The translations under genes were made by a program, and so were the position numbers. Positions 1 through 11,548 of a DNA stretch of 64,000 bases are shown here, piece after piece; the first letter of the stretch is position 1, and each line of letters starts with the position of its first letter. The stretch is from Symsagittifera roscoffensis (lineage: Eukaryota > Xenacoelomorpha > Acoela > Convolutidae), in NCBI RefSeq assembly GCF_963678635.1, contig NC_087068.1:53778213-53842212 (forward strand). Direction: 5' to 3'. Below the pieces are notes generated by a model, which worked only from the letters and a program-made list of their open reading frames with translations, made no database searches and had not been told where the DNA came from.

Positions 1-154
1 GCCCAAGTAATACATTGAAAAATAGGTTGATAAACCTTTGAAAAGTTGGTTGATTTTTTTATATAATTTGTTTTTGGAAATGCAAACTTTTTGAGCTGTG
101 CAGAGAAACTAGCTGCTCTAGTTGGTTTTCAAAAATCATACCACAATTTTTCAG

Positions 155-298
155 ATGTGGACTCCTGTCGAACCAGATGCTACTGGACTTCAGAAACCTC
201 AACAGACGGAGAAAAAACAATCGAAACCTGCAAAAGAAGTAATTCCTGCAAAACTAGACAAGATGTCAAAACAAGCTACAAAAAAGATGGAAAAAGAA
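155..298 (+). CDS. Gene 1, first visible exon (48 codons)
   Basis: Preceded by a T-rich tract ending in CAG at 152-154 and followed by GTAATA. It is open in a single frame, Lys-rich, and begins with ATG. The ATG could be the start codon, but the pyrimidine tract and CAG suggest an internal exon. Phase 0 at both ends. Confidence 0.5.
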
Positions 299-3200
299 GT
301 AATATCTCAGCTGTTTCTGAACCTGTTTTTTTTTCAATCAAACCAAAAATTTCAGATCTCAAAATCATCGATCATTGTTGAAAAACTCAATTAATGATGA
401 CTAAAATAAGTTTAAAAAACTCAAAATAGTTAGTGAGTTGCATGTCATAAGAAATTTGACTCCCTTACCGCTTAAAGGGTCCATTTTGTGTTTTTTCTTG
501 TGATATTCATTGAATTTTCTTCTTCTAAACTCATTTTGACGGAGAGTGCAAAAAGGGCCTCAAAGCTGCATTAAGAACAAGAAGTATCAAAAATTTCCTT
601 CTGCTGTCTCAAGAAAGCTCTGTAAATCAATTGTAATGACCTAAGCAAACTTATTGATAAATTGTCAAGCAGTTTTTTCAAAATCCGCGTTTTCTCACCA
701 AAATTTTAATTGAACGAATTTCTTCATCGTTTTCAGTTGCGTCGAAGAGCTGGTCTGAAGATGAACAAGTCCCGAATTGGTAAGTTTAGTGGCAATTCCA
801 AACCTTGGGACCCAAAGAATCGAGGGGGACGACCTACGAAATTCCTGGTAAAACCACAGACGACCACTCGAGCTAGTAGGACTATCAAACTTCTAAGCAG
901 AATGGTAAGAATGAAGAAATTAAACAGCCCCCCAGACCAGTAGCGCATTTAAGGGTGGAACCCCTATTTCAGAAAACTGACCCCAACGCAGGCCATATCG
1001 TCTCTCTTTTGGTTTTTTTGCTGTGAAAAATATCAAAGGGCTGGCCTCTTCGTAGAGATATCAAACAAATATTTTGAGGTGTCAAAAATTTTGAGGTGTT
1101 AAAATGATTCAAGCTCTGAATCTTCAAACTTCGAAGAACCTGCTTAAGTTTCGAAGCAGATACTCGGAAATGGCAATGAATTTGCAGACTCAATTTCGTA
1201 TAAATTTTTATAAAAAATCAGCTGAATTTAAAATCAATTTTGCAGGTTTTTTTTGCCATAGTTCAGCCCTCTACTCTCCGGAAAACTTCCAGATTTGCTT
1301 ATGCTCCAAACTTTTCATGATCAGTGTGTTTGTTTTGTTTGAAGTGAAACATTTTTTTTTTGATTTCTGAAAGGTTGTGTGCGTTTGTAAATGTGCGTGT
1401 GCGTGCCCGCATTGGCAAAACTAAGATTGCAATCGATTATAATCGATTTTCATACAGACTTTCTACTGGTAAAAAATATATTGTATGCAACCCAATTAGA
1501 CACCAAAATGGATATAATAGGGATTTTATACAGTTCAGAAAAACCGATTATACAGTCTAGAAAAAGGATTTTTTTGCAGTATAAAATCTGTATAAAATCT
1601 GTAACAAATCGATTATAATCGATTGTCATGCATTTTCTAAGGATCCGAAAAATCAATAATTTTGTCTGAAAAATGGATTATTTTGTCTGAAAATAGACTT
1701 TTCTACTCTTAGAAGCATGCTATTTGAAATCTTAAAACAAAAAGTTGAATTCGAAGTGAACGACATTTATCATGTAAATTATCAATAAAAGCAAGATTTT
1801 GGGCACCAAAATATACAATAAAATCCTGATCGTCATTCAAATAAACAAAATTTTGGGCACGAAAGTAACAATAAAACCATGAAAATGATCAATTTGAACA
1901 AGATTTTGGGCACAGAAACAGGCAATCAAATCATGAAAATCACCAATATAAACAAAGTTTTGAGCACAAAAAAAATCAATTATTTCATGAAAATGATTAA
2001 TGAAATCAAGATTTCGGGCACAATTTTACTCAATAGTCTCATAAAAGTTATCAACATAGTATGCATTAAAATCATGAAAATCATCCGAAATAAACAAAAG
2101 TTTGAGCAAAAAATATGCCAAAAAGCATGAAACTAATGAAGGAAAGGCATGAAAAAATCAATATTTACGAGATGGTAGGCCCCAAAATATGCAGAAGAAT
2201 TTTTGCTCAACAAAATGCAAACAAGATATTGAGCATAGCTAGATTTTTGGTCAGCCGCTAATTTCATATTGTTATGCTTGTTATTACTATTGTTTCTATC
2301 AAATGAAAAATGAAGGATTTTTGAAGTCCGATGTGTCTTAGTTTTTTTATTTTTTTTGTTTTCCAAAATCAGAACCACAAATTTTTTTATCAAAATGGGT
2401 CTTGTGATAAATCAGATCAAAGCTTTTCTCGCCGTCATTCGAAAAATATCAAATGATTCTAAAAAAATCTCAGTGTCGAGAAAAACCGCTTTGAAGTTTT
2501 GATTTTTTGGTCTAACTTCGAACGTGCAGGATTACATTAGCTTTTTTAGGCTTAAATAGAGCCGTGAAAGCTTAGTTTTACTGGAGTAAAAATAGATTTT
2601 GAAGTTTGTTTGCGAATTTGGAAGACAAAAATTACAAAATTTCAAAAAATTTCGGCAAAATTATATAGAAAAAATGTTGAACATTTTTTCAAATGGTTTT
2701 ACCGCTTTTTTTCCCGTTTATACAGCCGTTTTTCTTAAAACTTTTTTTCAATTAGCTTTTTTAACTATGACTGTCGCATTTGCTTAATTTTCAAATTTTC
2801 TTCAGATCCCCAAATGGCTTAAACTAAACTAATTTGAAGAAAAAAAAGTTAAGACTGGTCGGAACATTCTGTTTTGCTTGCACAGCAACCGGATATCCTT
2901 GTTTTTATGATTAATACTATAACTTTTATTACAAAACTGAAATGATTGCAAGACAAATTTTTTTTTTGCTCAATCGGAAATAGGAACATGTTGTTGGATT
3001 CCGAAGTCAACTCTTTGTGTTATTTGAAGTCAACTCTTCGTGATATTTTTGATATTCTTCAAGGTATTCGATTCGATCTTCGTGAATTTTTAGACAACCC
3101 TTTCTCAACTTGATCAATCTGAAATATAAATATCATATTGCGCGGTCCTATTCAGCTACAGAGATGCCAATTAACCACACAGAAGAATAATCAAAATCAT

Positions 3201-5586
3201 CAGATTTCAATTCTTGTGTACTGGTGGGGGGGGGGGGATCGAATTATGCAACTTCAAAAAAATTCTTGTCTAAGGCCAAAAAACATGATTTGCAATCAAA
3301 GCTGATGCGATCACTACTTTTTTGCAATTTCATATCAAAAACTCGTCTGAGGAAATCTATTTTGACCTGAAAAAATTATGAAAAATTAAAAAGTTAGGTT
3401 GTTTCTGGGGTTTTACATTTTCGGAAAAAAAATCTTTTCAATTTTCTTTAATTTCAGCTCCCCACTACACACATATACTCAGCCAATATCAAAGTCATTT
3501 TCATCAAAACACGACATGTAACTAAATTTTCTCGCCAGTTCGAATTTTTTATATAAAGAATAAATGAAAAATTTATGTATTTTTTAGTGTATATAATCTG
3601 TGCAAAATGTGTATATATTATGTATAAAAATTGTATACTATAAAATCTGCAAAAAAATTAAAAAGTTGGTAACTATCGAATCGTTTAAAATGATTATCAA
3701 TTGCAATCGATTGTAATCGATTTGATAGTAAAAAATCCATGATTTAGAGCATAAAAAGACTAGATGGCCTAACTGTAGATTGTACTTGCAATAATCGATT
3801 GCATTCTTAGTATTTGGGAGATTGTGAAATTGTTCTTGTCTGCCAGTTCAAAAAATGCTATGAGCTAGGTGCTTTTTCAAATTTCGTCTAAATTCTCTGA
3901 AAAAGGTGCAAATGGAGTAATTGACTTTTTTCTGTTCAGTTCAAATCAGTTAGATTGTTCAAATTAAACACGTCCTATGTTTTGACTAATTTAACTCGTT
4001 TATTTTAAACACTCCCTTTTTGTATAGTCAATGTTAACAAAACTTTCTGAAAGACTGAAATTGGATTTAAAAAGATTGGTTAAAAGAAATTGATGAATAA
4101 GTAGTAAATTCGGATAATTATATTGCAAGAGCAAGTGCAGTTTTTTTGCGCCCCTGTGTAGATCTATAATATTTCGTGATAGATTTCTATTATAAGCAAT
4201 TAATGTTTTGATCAATTTTTTGTATTCTATCAAAAAGAACATAATAAATTCATAACTTTGCTGTGAAACTAGCAATTTTCAAATTTCATTTAAGTTTGGG
4301 AAATTTTCGAAAATGTTAGTGGGTGAAAACTTAGTTAGTGGGAAAAAGTTCTCTCCTATGCTTATTTTTCTGATTTTTCAGACAGCTGCGGAGCAAAAGA
4401 AGTGTGTGACGTCATCAGGTGGAGAGATGAGGAGAAGCGAAGTGCGGCAGCAGATCATGTGGCAGATGAAGGGAAATGGTGAGAGATTTTAAATCAATTT
4501 GTTAAAGTGGTGATTAGTAAAGAGACGAAGTGCTTCTTGATCTAGAGGTTAGCTGTTCGAATCCGGGAGTGTGCTGGTTCTTTTTATTTATCTATTTATT
4601 TTAAGTTTATTTAAGAGTAGTTTATTGCTGTTTTTCGCTTCTTTATGCTAATGCAAAGTAATATATTAGTAACTAATATGTTTTTTTAAAAACTAATATA
4701 TTTTTGGGTGGTCAAAATAAGGGTTTGTGATTTCAGCTGATGACATAGTTGTGAGCATAGCTCCTGTGTGCATGAAGACCAAATTGAAGTTCTTCTACGA
4801 CAGGGAAGAGTTCTGGAGGAATAGGAAAAACAAAAATAACAACAACAACAATACCCCTGCAGACATGATTGATCTCAACAACAACTTTCTTCTACCAGCA
4901 AGGTTTTTATTTTTGGTCGATATATTTAATGTTTGAAAAATCAGCAAAATGGTATGAATTTAGTAATGGTAAAAGTTTTGGGATACATTTTTTGTCATTT
5001 GAGCTTAAGTCCGTGTGAAACATTTAATGAGGTTAACCCGAGCATACCTAACTAAAAGTTTTTTGTGCGATTTTATTGTTTTTGCACAACTTAATTTGAC
5101 CAATTCGAAATGATATAGGGTTAAAAGTTTGTGTGAAAACGTTTGCAGGCCGTACATATTTTTGCCGGTCTCAGTTTTTTTTTCTGTTTCAGTGCTGAAG
5201 ACGCAGTTGTCCAGCAGAGGTTTCGGGTGGCTCCTCCGACATACTTCACCTGTCCAATCTGTTCACACCTTCTGCGCATCCCGGTCACTGCATTATGCTG
5301 CAAGGCCAACTTCTGCTTCCAATGTGAGGAATGGTACAAGTATGATAGTTGGGTCCCTAGATCTTAACAGGTGCACAGACAGGGGGTGGGGGCGGTTCAT
5401 ATCCTCAGTCTTGAATAAACAATCGTTCTTATTCATTTTCTTTCAGGCATCCAGGATAAACTGAAGTTTCACGAGGAGTGTTTCAAGTGTGCAGCTCCCC
5501 TGAAGCAGTCGGAACTGTTCCAGAACCCCCACCTGCGCAACTCCATCCAGCACTGGGCCGACCACCACGTGATCGACAGCCATTGA
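155..5586 (+). CDS. Gene 1 (3' part): RING/U-box-like zinc-domain protein, six exons
   Basis: Six candidate exons (155-298, 737-904, 4382-4478, 4737-4902, 5193-5323, 5447-5586) have AG before and GT after each, and their phases agree at every junction (0, 0, 1, 2, 1). The 5' end may lie outside the window. The N-terminal part is Lys/Gln/Arg-rich and looks disordered; exon 4 has an Asn run. The last two exons join into a cysteine-rich domain with Cys-Pro-Ile-Cys, a Cys-Cys pair, Phe-Cys-Phe-Gln-Cys, then His and Cys-x-x-Cys. This order resembles the RING/U-box-like domain of RBBP6-type proteins, which act as E3 ubiquitin ligases. I see no DWNN domain or zinc knuckle, so RBBP6 itself is not claimed. 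Ubiquitin-ligase function is inference from family. Another exon could exist in the 3.5-kb third intron. Confidence 0.6.
737..904 (+). CDS. Gene 1, second visible exon (56 codons)
   Basis: The acceptor CAG is at 734-736 and the donor is the near-consensus ATG|GTAAGA at 904/905. A GTAAGT within it at 780 is an alternative donor, but the frame stays open and protein-like (Arg/Lys/Gly-rich) to 904. Phase 0 at both ends. Confidence 0.5.
1431..1624. repeat. Short element bounded by two copies of an 18-bp palindrome
   Basis: The perfect palindrome AATCGATTATAATCGATT occurs at 1431-1448 and 1607-1624. The inner flanks are related in inverted orientation. This looks like a small non-autonomous (MITE-like) insertion in the gene 1 intron. 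Confidence 0.45.
1781..2240. repeat. Degenerate minisatellite, period about 57 bp
   Basis: Units carry a GATTTTGGGCAC-like core followed by AATCATGAAAATGATCAA-like sequence. Cores start near 1794, 1850, 1904, 1961 and 2013, and decay further right. It explains the open frame at 1879-2130, which is not a gene. Confidence 0.6.
2857..2905 (+). repeat. Dispersed repeat, GGTCGGAACATTCTG family, copy 1
   Basis: Shares GGTCGGAACATTCTG, GCACAGCAACCGG and ATCCTTGT with the copy at 8191. It may be the end of an unrecognised transposable element. Confidence 0.45.
3225..3238. repeat. Poly-G run in the gene 1 intron
   Basis: A run of about 12 G in otherwise AT-rich DNA. Similar runs occur at 22838 and 34488. 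The rest of the intron between 2250 and 4380 holds only AT-rich sequence and repeat fragments. Confidence 0.5.
3590..3722. repeat. Partial copy of the palindrome-bounded element
   Basis: AATCGATTGTAATCGATT at 3705-3722 is a one-base variant of the palindrome at 1431, with nearby TATAAAATCTG sequence also seen at 1580-1600. Confidence 0.4.
4382..4478 (+). CDS. Gene 1, third visible exon
   Basis: The acceptor TTTTTCAG ends at 4381 and the donor is AATG|GTGAGA. Thirty-two codons plus one base (phase 1), which fits the two leading bases of the next exon. Gln/Arg/Lys-rich. Confidence 0.6.
4508..4580 (+). repeat. tRNA-like sequence, probably a SINE head or tRNA relic
   Basis: GGTTAGCTGTTCGAATCCGG at 4549-4568 contains a good polymerase III B box (GTTCGAATCC). 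The A box upstream is poor, so an active tRNA gene is unlikely. It lies in the intron at 4479-4736. Confidence 0.35.
4737..4902 (+). CDS. Gene 1, fourth visible exon with Asn run
   Basis: The acceptor TTTCAG ends at 4736 and the donor is GCAAG|GTTTTT. It carries a hydrophobic start, a charged Phe-Tyr-Asp-Arg-Glu-Glu segment and a run of six Asn. Phases 1 in and 2 out match the neighbours. Confidence 0.65.
5193..5323 (+). CDS. Gene 1, exon with first half of the RING-like domain
   Basis: The acceptor TTTCAG ends at 5192. The donor CAAT|GTGAGG at 5323/5324 splits a Cys codon that is completed by the next exon. It encodes Cys-Pro-Ile-Cys and the Cys-Cys pair. A second GTATGA donor lies 18 bases further on, but using it breaks the frame. 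Confidence 0.7.
5447..5586 (+). CDS. Gene 1, terminal exon with second half of the RING-like domain
   Basis: The acceptor TTTCTTTCAG ends at 5446. The frame runs to TGA at 5584-5586. It supplies the His and Cys-x-x-Cys half of the zinc domain and a His-rich C-terminus. Codon use is noticeably more GC-rich than the surrounding DNA, as expected of a true exon. Confidence 0.7.
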
Positions 5587-5988
5587 GCACGTGCTCAGAG
5601 CCAGGGATTGGAAGAGTTATCACGATATCAGAAATGAATAACACATTTAGAAACTGAAACTTTATGTACCTGAAGTTTTCGTCAATTTTGTAGAATTAGC
5701 AATAGCACTGCCTCTAAAGTTTACAAAACGCCGTGGAAGTTACTTGTTTTAAGTTTAGGCAACTTGATCATGCTTGTTTGTTTTGTTTTCAAGATCGCTT
5801 TTCTTATAAAGTTATCAATCTCCAAATTTGATTTGTCATGAAAAACATTTGAAAACAGCGTTTAAATTGTTTAGAATTTTTGTTTCAAATTGTGATTTAA
5901 TTTGATGAATTGAAAAGTTTTTTTTTATCATGATTTCCATATTTAGAACGAGTAAAGAAGTATGTTGTTTTTTTTCTTTCCTGTGCTC

Positions 5989-5994
5989 AATAAA
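5989..5994 (+). terminator. Polyadenylation signal of gene 1
   Basis: AATAAA about 400 bases after the stop codon, followed by T-rich sequence. Confidence 0.6.
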
Positions 5995-8502
5995 CTTTTT
6001 ATTGGATTTGTGACTATGTTTTGCTCCTATTTCATCGTTGTTGCTATTTGGGACTTAAAAAACGACGCGTTCTTTCCACACTCACAAAAAGAGAGCTGTG
6101 TTTAGAATCAAGTGTGCTGTTTGTGTCTGATTCTGGCTTTCCAAAATTTTTTAATGCTACGCCATAAACTTCAAACTATTTTCATATTTTTAGAAAAAAA
6201 AAATTCTTAAGTTTTTTCGGATAGCTTTAAGTTCCACGGTATGTGTAAAATTATCCCTTTTTCTCAGGGATTCGTCCTCCTGGCCGCGCAAAAAATTAGT
6301 CAAAATAAGGTCTTTAAAAGTGATTTGGGAGAAGTCGAAAAATCAATGATAACCGAAAAGAAAACTCGATTCAACGCAGCAAGTGCAGTGTCACTTTGAA
6401 AAATCTTTAAAATGATTTGAGTCATATATCATAAAATCACTTTCATTCAAAAGTGGAAAAAATTGGGTTAAATTTTTTTGTCTAAAATGGCTTTTTAGTC
6501 TAATTTTGAACAAACATAGTGGGCAAGAGAGGTATTAAACGTAATTATAAGTTAATTTAAACGTTATTATTTGAAGTAACCTTTAAAATTCTGATTTTTT
6601 TTCTGGTTTTCACCTAATTCAGTCAGATATTTGAACAAAATTAATAAAAAAAAACTCGGGTAAAAAATAAAACAAGTGTTTTTTCACGCAAAATGCCGCT
6701 TAATATTTCTTGCAGAAACTTTCTCAAACAGAAACTTTCTTAGTGTTGAGAAAAACCTCTTGAGCTTCTTAGACTTTGAAGCTAATTGGAGCGAAAAAAA
6801 GCAAGCAAAAAGGCTGATAACATACTTTTTGTAATTGACCTACATCATTCCAAACATTCAAACTCAACTTTGTGAAATTCAAATTTGACAAACTGTTAAT
6901 CAGAACAAAACAGAAAATCAAATTTGACGCAAGAATTTCAAATACGACTGGGGCAAAATTTATCTTTATAATTTTATAAGAGCATGAAAGTAAAAAATTT
7001 AATCCCACATGAGAAAGTTGTGTCTGTCAGGATGGACACATTTGGCTGTTGTAAAGGTTCGAAGAACTATTTGTCGAAGAGCTTCGAAGAGTAATTACAT
7101 CAGTCAAACTTGCATCCTGCTCTAAATTCTGTGTATCTTACTTAGATTTAAACAATTTTTTTGTTTTGTTTTTATGCTCAATTGAAGTTGTACAGTTAGA
7201 ATATGCCTCCGTTGTTTTTGATTTTGAACTTGATTGTGTTGAACTTGATTCCGTCCTTGAACTTGATTCCGGTGAATTTGAACTTCTCTTGGTCGTATTT
7301 AATTTACAAAAAACGTAATTAGAAAAACTTTAATTGAAACGCAAAACAAAGTGTTTTTATTACAATCTAGTTTTCGAAGACTTGAGCGCCTTTTTTGGAT
7401 TAAAAAGTTCAAAAATGAAAAAAAATTGAAAATAATACAAATTTTGAAATTTTTATTTTCCCCTTGCAATTAGCAAGAGTTATCAAATCAGAATACAGAT
7501 TTTTTGGGTTTATAACTTGTTTAACAAAGTCAGTTGAATCCATTTTGATGCTGTTAGGCTGCTGACAAGCTCAATTTTATGACAATTCAAGTTTAACTAC
7601 GGGGTATTAGTTACTACTTATGCTCTATTTAGAACTCAGACCATTATACGTATCATTATTGAGTTTAGATGCTTATTTTTCTCTGTTTTTTCGGCTTTTT
7701 GGTTATCGACTTAAGTTCTCTCGCTTTATTATCCAAACGATGTAGTCCATTTTCCAGATGCTACTTATTAAGCTATTGTGAATTCTATGTCGGCTTGACA
7801 TGAAATTTTTAGTTCCAAATATTTGGAAATTTTTGATTTTCATTTCATTTTCCAGCAATCAGGCTCACAACAGCTTTTTCATGCTGATTTAACGTAGTTT
7901 CAAGCATGCATAATTCAATTTTTCTAGTTTTCATCGCATTTTGAATCAAAAACTTTGGAAAAAATCAAACTTTTTCCGCAAAAAAAAATTAACATTTGAA
8001 ATTTAAAAAAAAAATTTCAGATTTTTATGGTTTTTCTGGTCATTCTTTTACAGCATTTTTCGTTCAATTTGCTTATTTCACTATGATTATCAAAAAAACC
8101 TCAATTAAAGTTTTACATTAGTTCGTTTATCCCACTACGAAGAAAAAACTGCACTAAAATGAAAAAAATTTGTAATTTTTAAAAGATTATGGTCGGAACA
8201 TTCTGTGCTAGTTGCACAACAACCGGCTATCCTTGTTCCTAGATAATTTCCTTTAATTTATTTCTTTATTGGCTGAATTTCAGTTTATTGGATGTCTGTT
8301 TTCCTTTTATTGGCTTAGTTGCCGATTTGTTTTCTTGAAATGTCCGGTAAAATGTAAAATGTTTGCAAATGGTTTGCAAATATGCAATTGATGTATCGCA
8401 AAGTTAAAGGACTCCCGTTCAGAATCTTTCCTCGCCCCAACCAAAAATATCGACACAGCTATTCAAAAAAGCATGAAAAAGAGCTTGTATATTTTTTAAT
8501 TT
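5995..8502. other. Intergenic repeat-rich region without a supported gene
   Basis: AT-rich sequence. It contains a short tandem repeat with GAACTTGATT at 7226, 7241 and 7259, fragments related to the gene 1 intron (TGTTGAGAAAAACC near 6745 and a relative near 2480), and one copy of the GGTCGGAACATTCTG repeat at 8191. No open frame here looks like protein. Confidence 0.5.
8191..8237 (+). repeat. Dispersed repeat, GGTCGGAACATTCTG family, copy 2
   Basis: Begins GGTCGGAACATTCTGTGC. TGTGC-TAGTT-GCACA inside it forms a perfect 5-bp hairpin. Related copies are at 2857, 18211, 20202 and, interrupted by the BEL/Pao element, at 8503/16989. Confidence 0.45.
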
Positions 8503-8507
8503 GTCGG
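8503..8507. repeat. Target-site duplication GTCGG (left)
   Basis: Identical to 16989-16993. Confidence 0.8.
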
Positions 8508-8681
8508 TGATAATGATTGCTGAACCATTAGTCTTTTGAGCTTTCAATCGCATGGTTTCTCATATTTAGTTCCCAACTTTATCTTACAGTCAAATGTTCA
8601 CATAGAGTATTCACACTTAATTTAAGATATCAAAAAGTCACAAATCGACCTTAAGGATATGATTGTTAATGATCATTAACA
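8508..8681 (-). repeat. BEL/Pao 3' LTR
   Basis: Matches 16818-16988 along its length. On the + strand it starts TGATAATGATTG and ends ATTAACA. Confidence 0.85.
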
Positions 8682-8689
8682 TCCTCGGG

Positions 8690-9090
8690 GGAGCCCTTAG
8701 TGTTTTCCCTAGGTGTTATCAAAGCTAATTTTACGGCGGGTCGAGTTTTTTTCCCTAGCGCTGTTTTTATCACGAACGAACGCGCTAGGCCGTCAAGCTC
8801 GGTGAAAATCTCGATGATTCGTCCAAGTGGCCAGATGCCACGCGGGGTGAAGTCCTTCAGTATCCATACAGGGTCTCCAGTTTTGATGATATCCTCTGGC
8901 TGTGACCATTTCGTGCATATTCTTTGAGCAGTCGGCGCCAAAAGCAATCCTTTTTCTCCTGCACCAATCTCCAACACTTCGCGGACAGCTTACTGGTTGG
9001 CTGGTCACTGAAGGCCGCTGAGTTTGTGTACACAAAAGGTCTGCCAAGAAGAAAATGGTTTGGAGTCAACGGAAGGTCGTCCTCGATCAC
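8690..9090 (-). pseudogene. BEL/Pao integrase C-terminal region (DUF5641-like), broken
   Basis: Two overlapping frames (8857-9090 and 8666-8977) together give the Leu-Thr-Pro-x-His-Phe-Leu-Leu-Gly-Arg motif, then Trp-Arg-Leu-Val-Gln and the Trp-Pro-Leu-Gly-Arg-Ile motif. These end the BEL/Pao polyprotein. The frame change near 8930 is inactivating. Confidence 0.75.
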
Positions 9091-9597
9091 TGTTCACCTG
9101 CGTCAATGGTCGTCCATTCAAAAGTCTTCAAAAGTCCTTCGATTTCAGGGACGATTGTGATGAAGAGATCTCGAGAGAGGCGTGCAGATTCAAGATTCAG
9201 AAGGAAAACTCGTTTAATCATCTGAACGAGTCTCTCCCATACACCACCAAAGTGAGGAGCAGAAGGAGGGTTCATTTTCCAGCTGATATTTTGATCATAT
9301 AAATAGCTTGCTATCTCTGTATCGAATGACAGCGGCTCTGTACGCAACTGCTTTTTCGCTCCGATCAAGTATGTCACGTTGTCCGAGAGTATTCGTTGTG
9401 ATGAGCCTCGGCGTGCTATGAACCTGCGAAGAGCTTTCACGCAACTGTCCGTTGTGGGGCTTTCTGTCGATTCTAAATGCATAGCACGAGTAGCCAATCA
9501 CGTGAACAAGCAGATATATTGCTTCGTCGTTGTTGAATTTTCGGCAATATGAAATGGTCCAATGTAGTCTATACCGACAGTTTTGAATGGGCAAGGG
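9087..9597 (-). pseudogene. BEL/Pao integrase catalytic core
   Basis: The frame at 9087-9497 has Ala-Met-His-Leu-Glu, an Ile-Leu-Ser-Asp-Asn motif around the second catalytic Asp, and Pro-Pro-Ser-Ala-Pro-His-Phe-Gly-Gly-Val-Trp-Glu-Arg around the catalytic Glu. The first Asp lies near 9570, where the frame is disturbed. Confidence 0.8.
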
Positions 9598-9668
9598 TTT
9601 TCATTTGGATCCTGGAAGCGAGTGGCGGGAAGATCCGACATGAGGACGCTGAGCCCTTTTCCTTGGAA

Positions 9669-10058
9669 TCACCGACAGAAGAAACAGCGATGGCGAATTT
9701 GTTTCAAAGCTTGGCGCAAACTAATGATAAGAAATATTTGGTGACGGTTATTGAGGACATATTCTGTGCCCAAATGCATGCATGGGCAATGGGCGTGTTC
9801 GACTAAAAGTCGCGCTGCTGGTTCCTCAGCATTCAGAATAATGGGGTATTTGGCGGTTTCGGGAAGTGGTGAATGTCGAAGGCGTCCCCTAGCTTTCAGA
9901 GTATTATCACCGATGAAAGGGGAAAATGCTAACAGAACGTGTTTGTTGTCAAATTTTTTCCCTTGTTGTAGTTTTTTGATGGTTACTGGGAAAAAAATTT
10001 TTGAGATTTTTTTAAAAATAATGGATTTTGCTGAATCCCGGTAATATGCGTACGGCAA
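9669..10058 (-). pseudogene. BEL/Pao integrase N-terminal zinc-binding region
   Basis: Encodes the Gly-Arg-Leu-Arg motif, Tyr-Pro-Ile-Ile-Leu, a His near Glu-His-Ala-His and a terminal Cys-Phe-Phe-Cys, the order of the HHCC domain in this family. Its 5' half is duplicated at 10551-10904. Confidence 0.75.
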
Positions 10059-11548
10059 CTTTTTTTCCTTTGTTCCTTAACGAACTAATAAACATTAGAA
10101 CCATCGTAGTCACTTTGAGTAACTTGAGTCAATCAGAGAAACGTGAAAATCGATTAGTGGCTCAACTTCTCCTAGTCTTGCGCTGAAGAATGTAACTTCC
10201 CTATGTGGAGGCTTAAACCACTCCGATTCCGGTGTCATCAGGAAGTCAGGAGGCTGGAACCAGAGTTTCTCCACATCGGAAAGGGGTATTCCTCTTGTGG
10301 CAGGATCAGCTGGATTGCCATTCCCTGAAATAAGATTCCATTGTGACTCTTTGGAAGTGGAAAGTATTTCAGTGACCCTATTGCTCCAAAAATATTTGTG
10401 CCTAGGCAGATTTTTAAGCCAAGCCAGAACTGCGACTGGCTGTTCCCGAAAACGAAGTAACAATCCAAACATGTTGTTGAGAAGATCAGGCCCTGCTTCT
10501 AAACAGTAGTTCAAAGAGATACCTTGAAACATTGAAGCAGCATTTGCGTCTCATCTAATTTTTCCAGGTTTACTTGGATTTACAACCGGGTGGTGAAGTA
10601 AATACCAGACGTTAGTTGGCTGAGGATTTATGAAATCAACTGGTTTTACATAACCTTTCTCAATGTCCACAGCAGGAGACTTATTATATGAATCCAAAAT
10701 GTGAATCCAAAGTGGTGAATGTCGAAGGCGTCCCCTAGCTTTCAGAGTATTATCACCGATGAAAGGGGAAAATGCTAACAGAACGTGTTTGTTGTCAAAT
10801 TTTTTCCCTTGTTGTAGTTTTTTGATGGTTACTGGGAAAAAAATTTTTGAGATTTTTTTAAAAATAATGGATTTTGCTGAATCCCGGTAATATGCGTACG
10901 GCAACTTTTTTTCCTTTGTTCCTTAACGAACTAATAAACATTAGAACCATCGTAGTCACTTTGAGTAACTTGAGTCAATCAGAGAAACGTGAAAATCGAT
11001 TAGTGGCTCAACTTCTCCTAGTCTTGCGCTGAAGAATGTAACTTCCCTATGTGGAGGCTTAAACCACTCCGATTCCGGTGTCATCAGGAAGTCAGGAGGC
11101 TGGAATCAGAGTTTCTCCACATCGGAAAGGGGTATTCCTCTTGTGGCAGGATCAGCTGGATTGCCATTCCCTGAAATAAGATTCCATTGTGACTCTTTGG
11201 AAGTGGAAAGTATTTCAGTGACCCTATTGCTCCAAAAATATTTGTGCCTAGGCAGATTTTTAAGCCAAGCCAGAACTGCGACTGGCTGTTCCCGAAAACG
11301 AAGTAACAATCCAAACATGTTGTTGAGAAGATCAGGCCCTGCTTCTAAACAGTAGTTCAAAGAGATACCTTGAAACATTGAAGCAGCATTTGCGTCTCAT
11401 CTAATTTTTCCAGGTTTACTTGGATTTACAACCGGGTGGTGAAGTAAATACCAGACGTTAGTTGGCTGAGGATTTATGAAATCAACTGGTTTTACATAAC
11501 CTTTCTCAATGTCCACAGCAGGAGACTTATTATATGAATCCAAAATGT
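9865..11548. repeat. 846-bp tandem duplication inside BEL/Pao
   Basis: The sequence from 9865 repeats from 10711 at an offset of 846 up to 11548, with a short filler at 10703-10710. The only difference I noticed is a C/T change near 10264/11106 that ends the second RNase H frame early. The duplication is much younger than the element. Confidence 0.85.
10110..10532 (-). pseudogene. BEL/Pao RNase H / connection region, copy 1
   Basis: Contains Trp-Ser-Asn-Arg-Val-Thr-Glu-Ile and Asn-Pro-Ala-Asp-Pro-Ala-Thr-Arg-Gly, hallmarks of the BEL/Pao region between RNase H and integrase. It is repeated almost perfectly at 10956-11378. Confidence 0.8.

Noticed and set aside
91-394. Two overlapping frames starting before the first exon of gene 1
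   Set aside because: Both run through the acceptor CAG at 152-154 and one starts at TTG. The protein-like part is confined to 155-298.
4508-4580. Functional tRNA gene
   Set aside because: Only the B box is good; the acceptor arms do not pair and the A box is poor.
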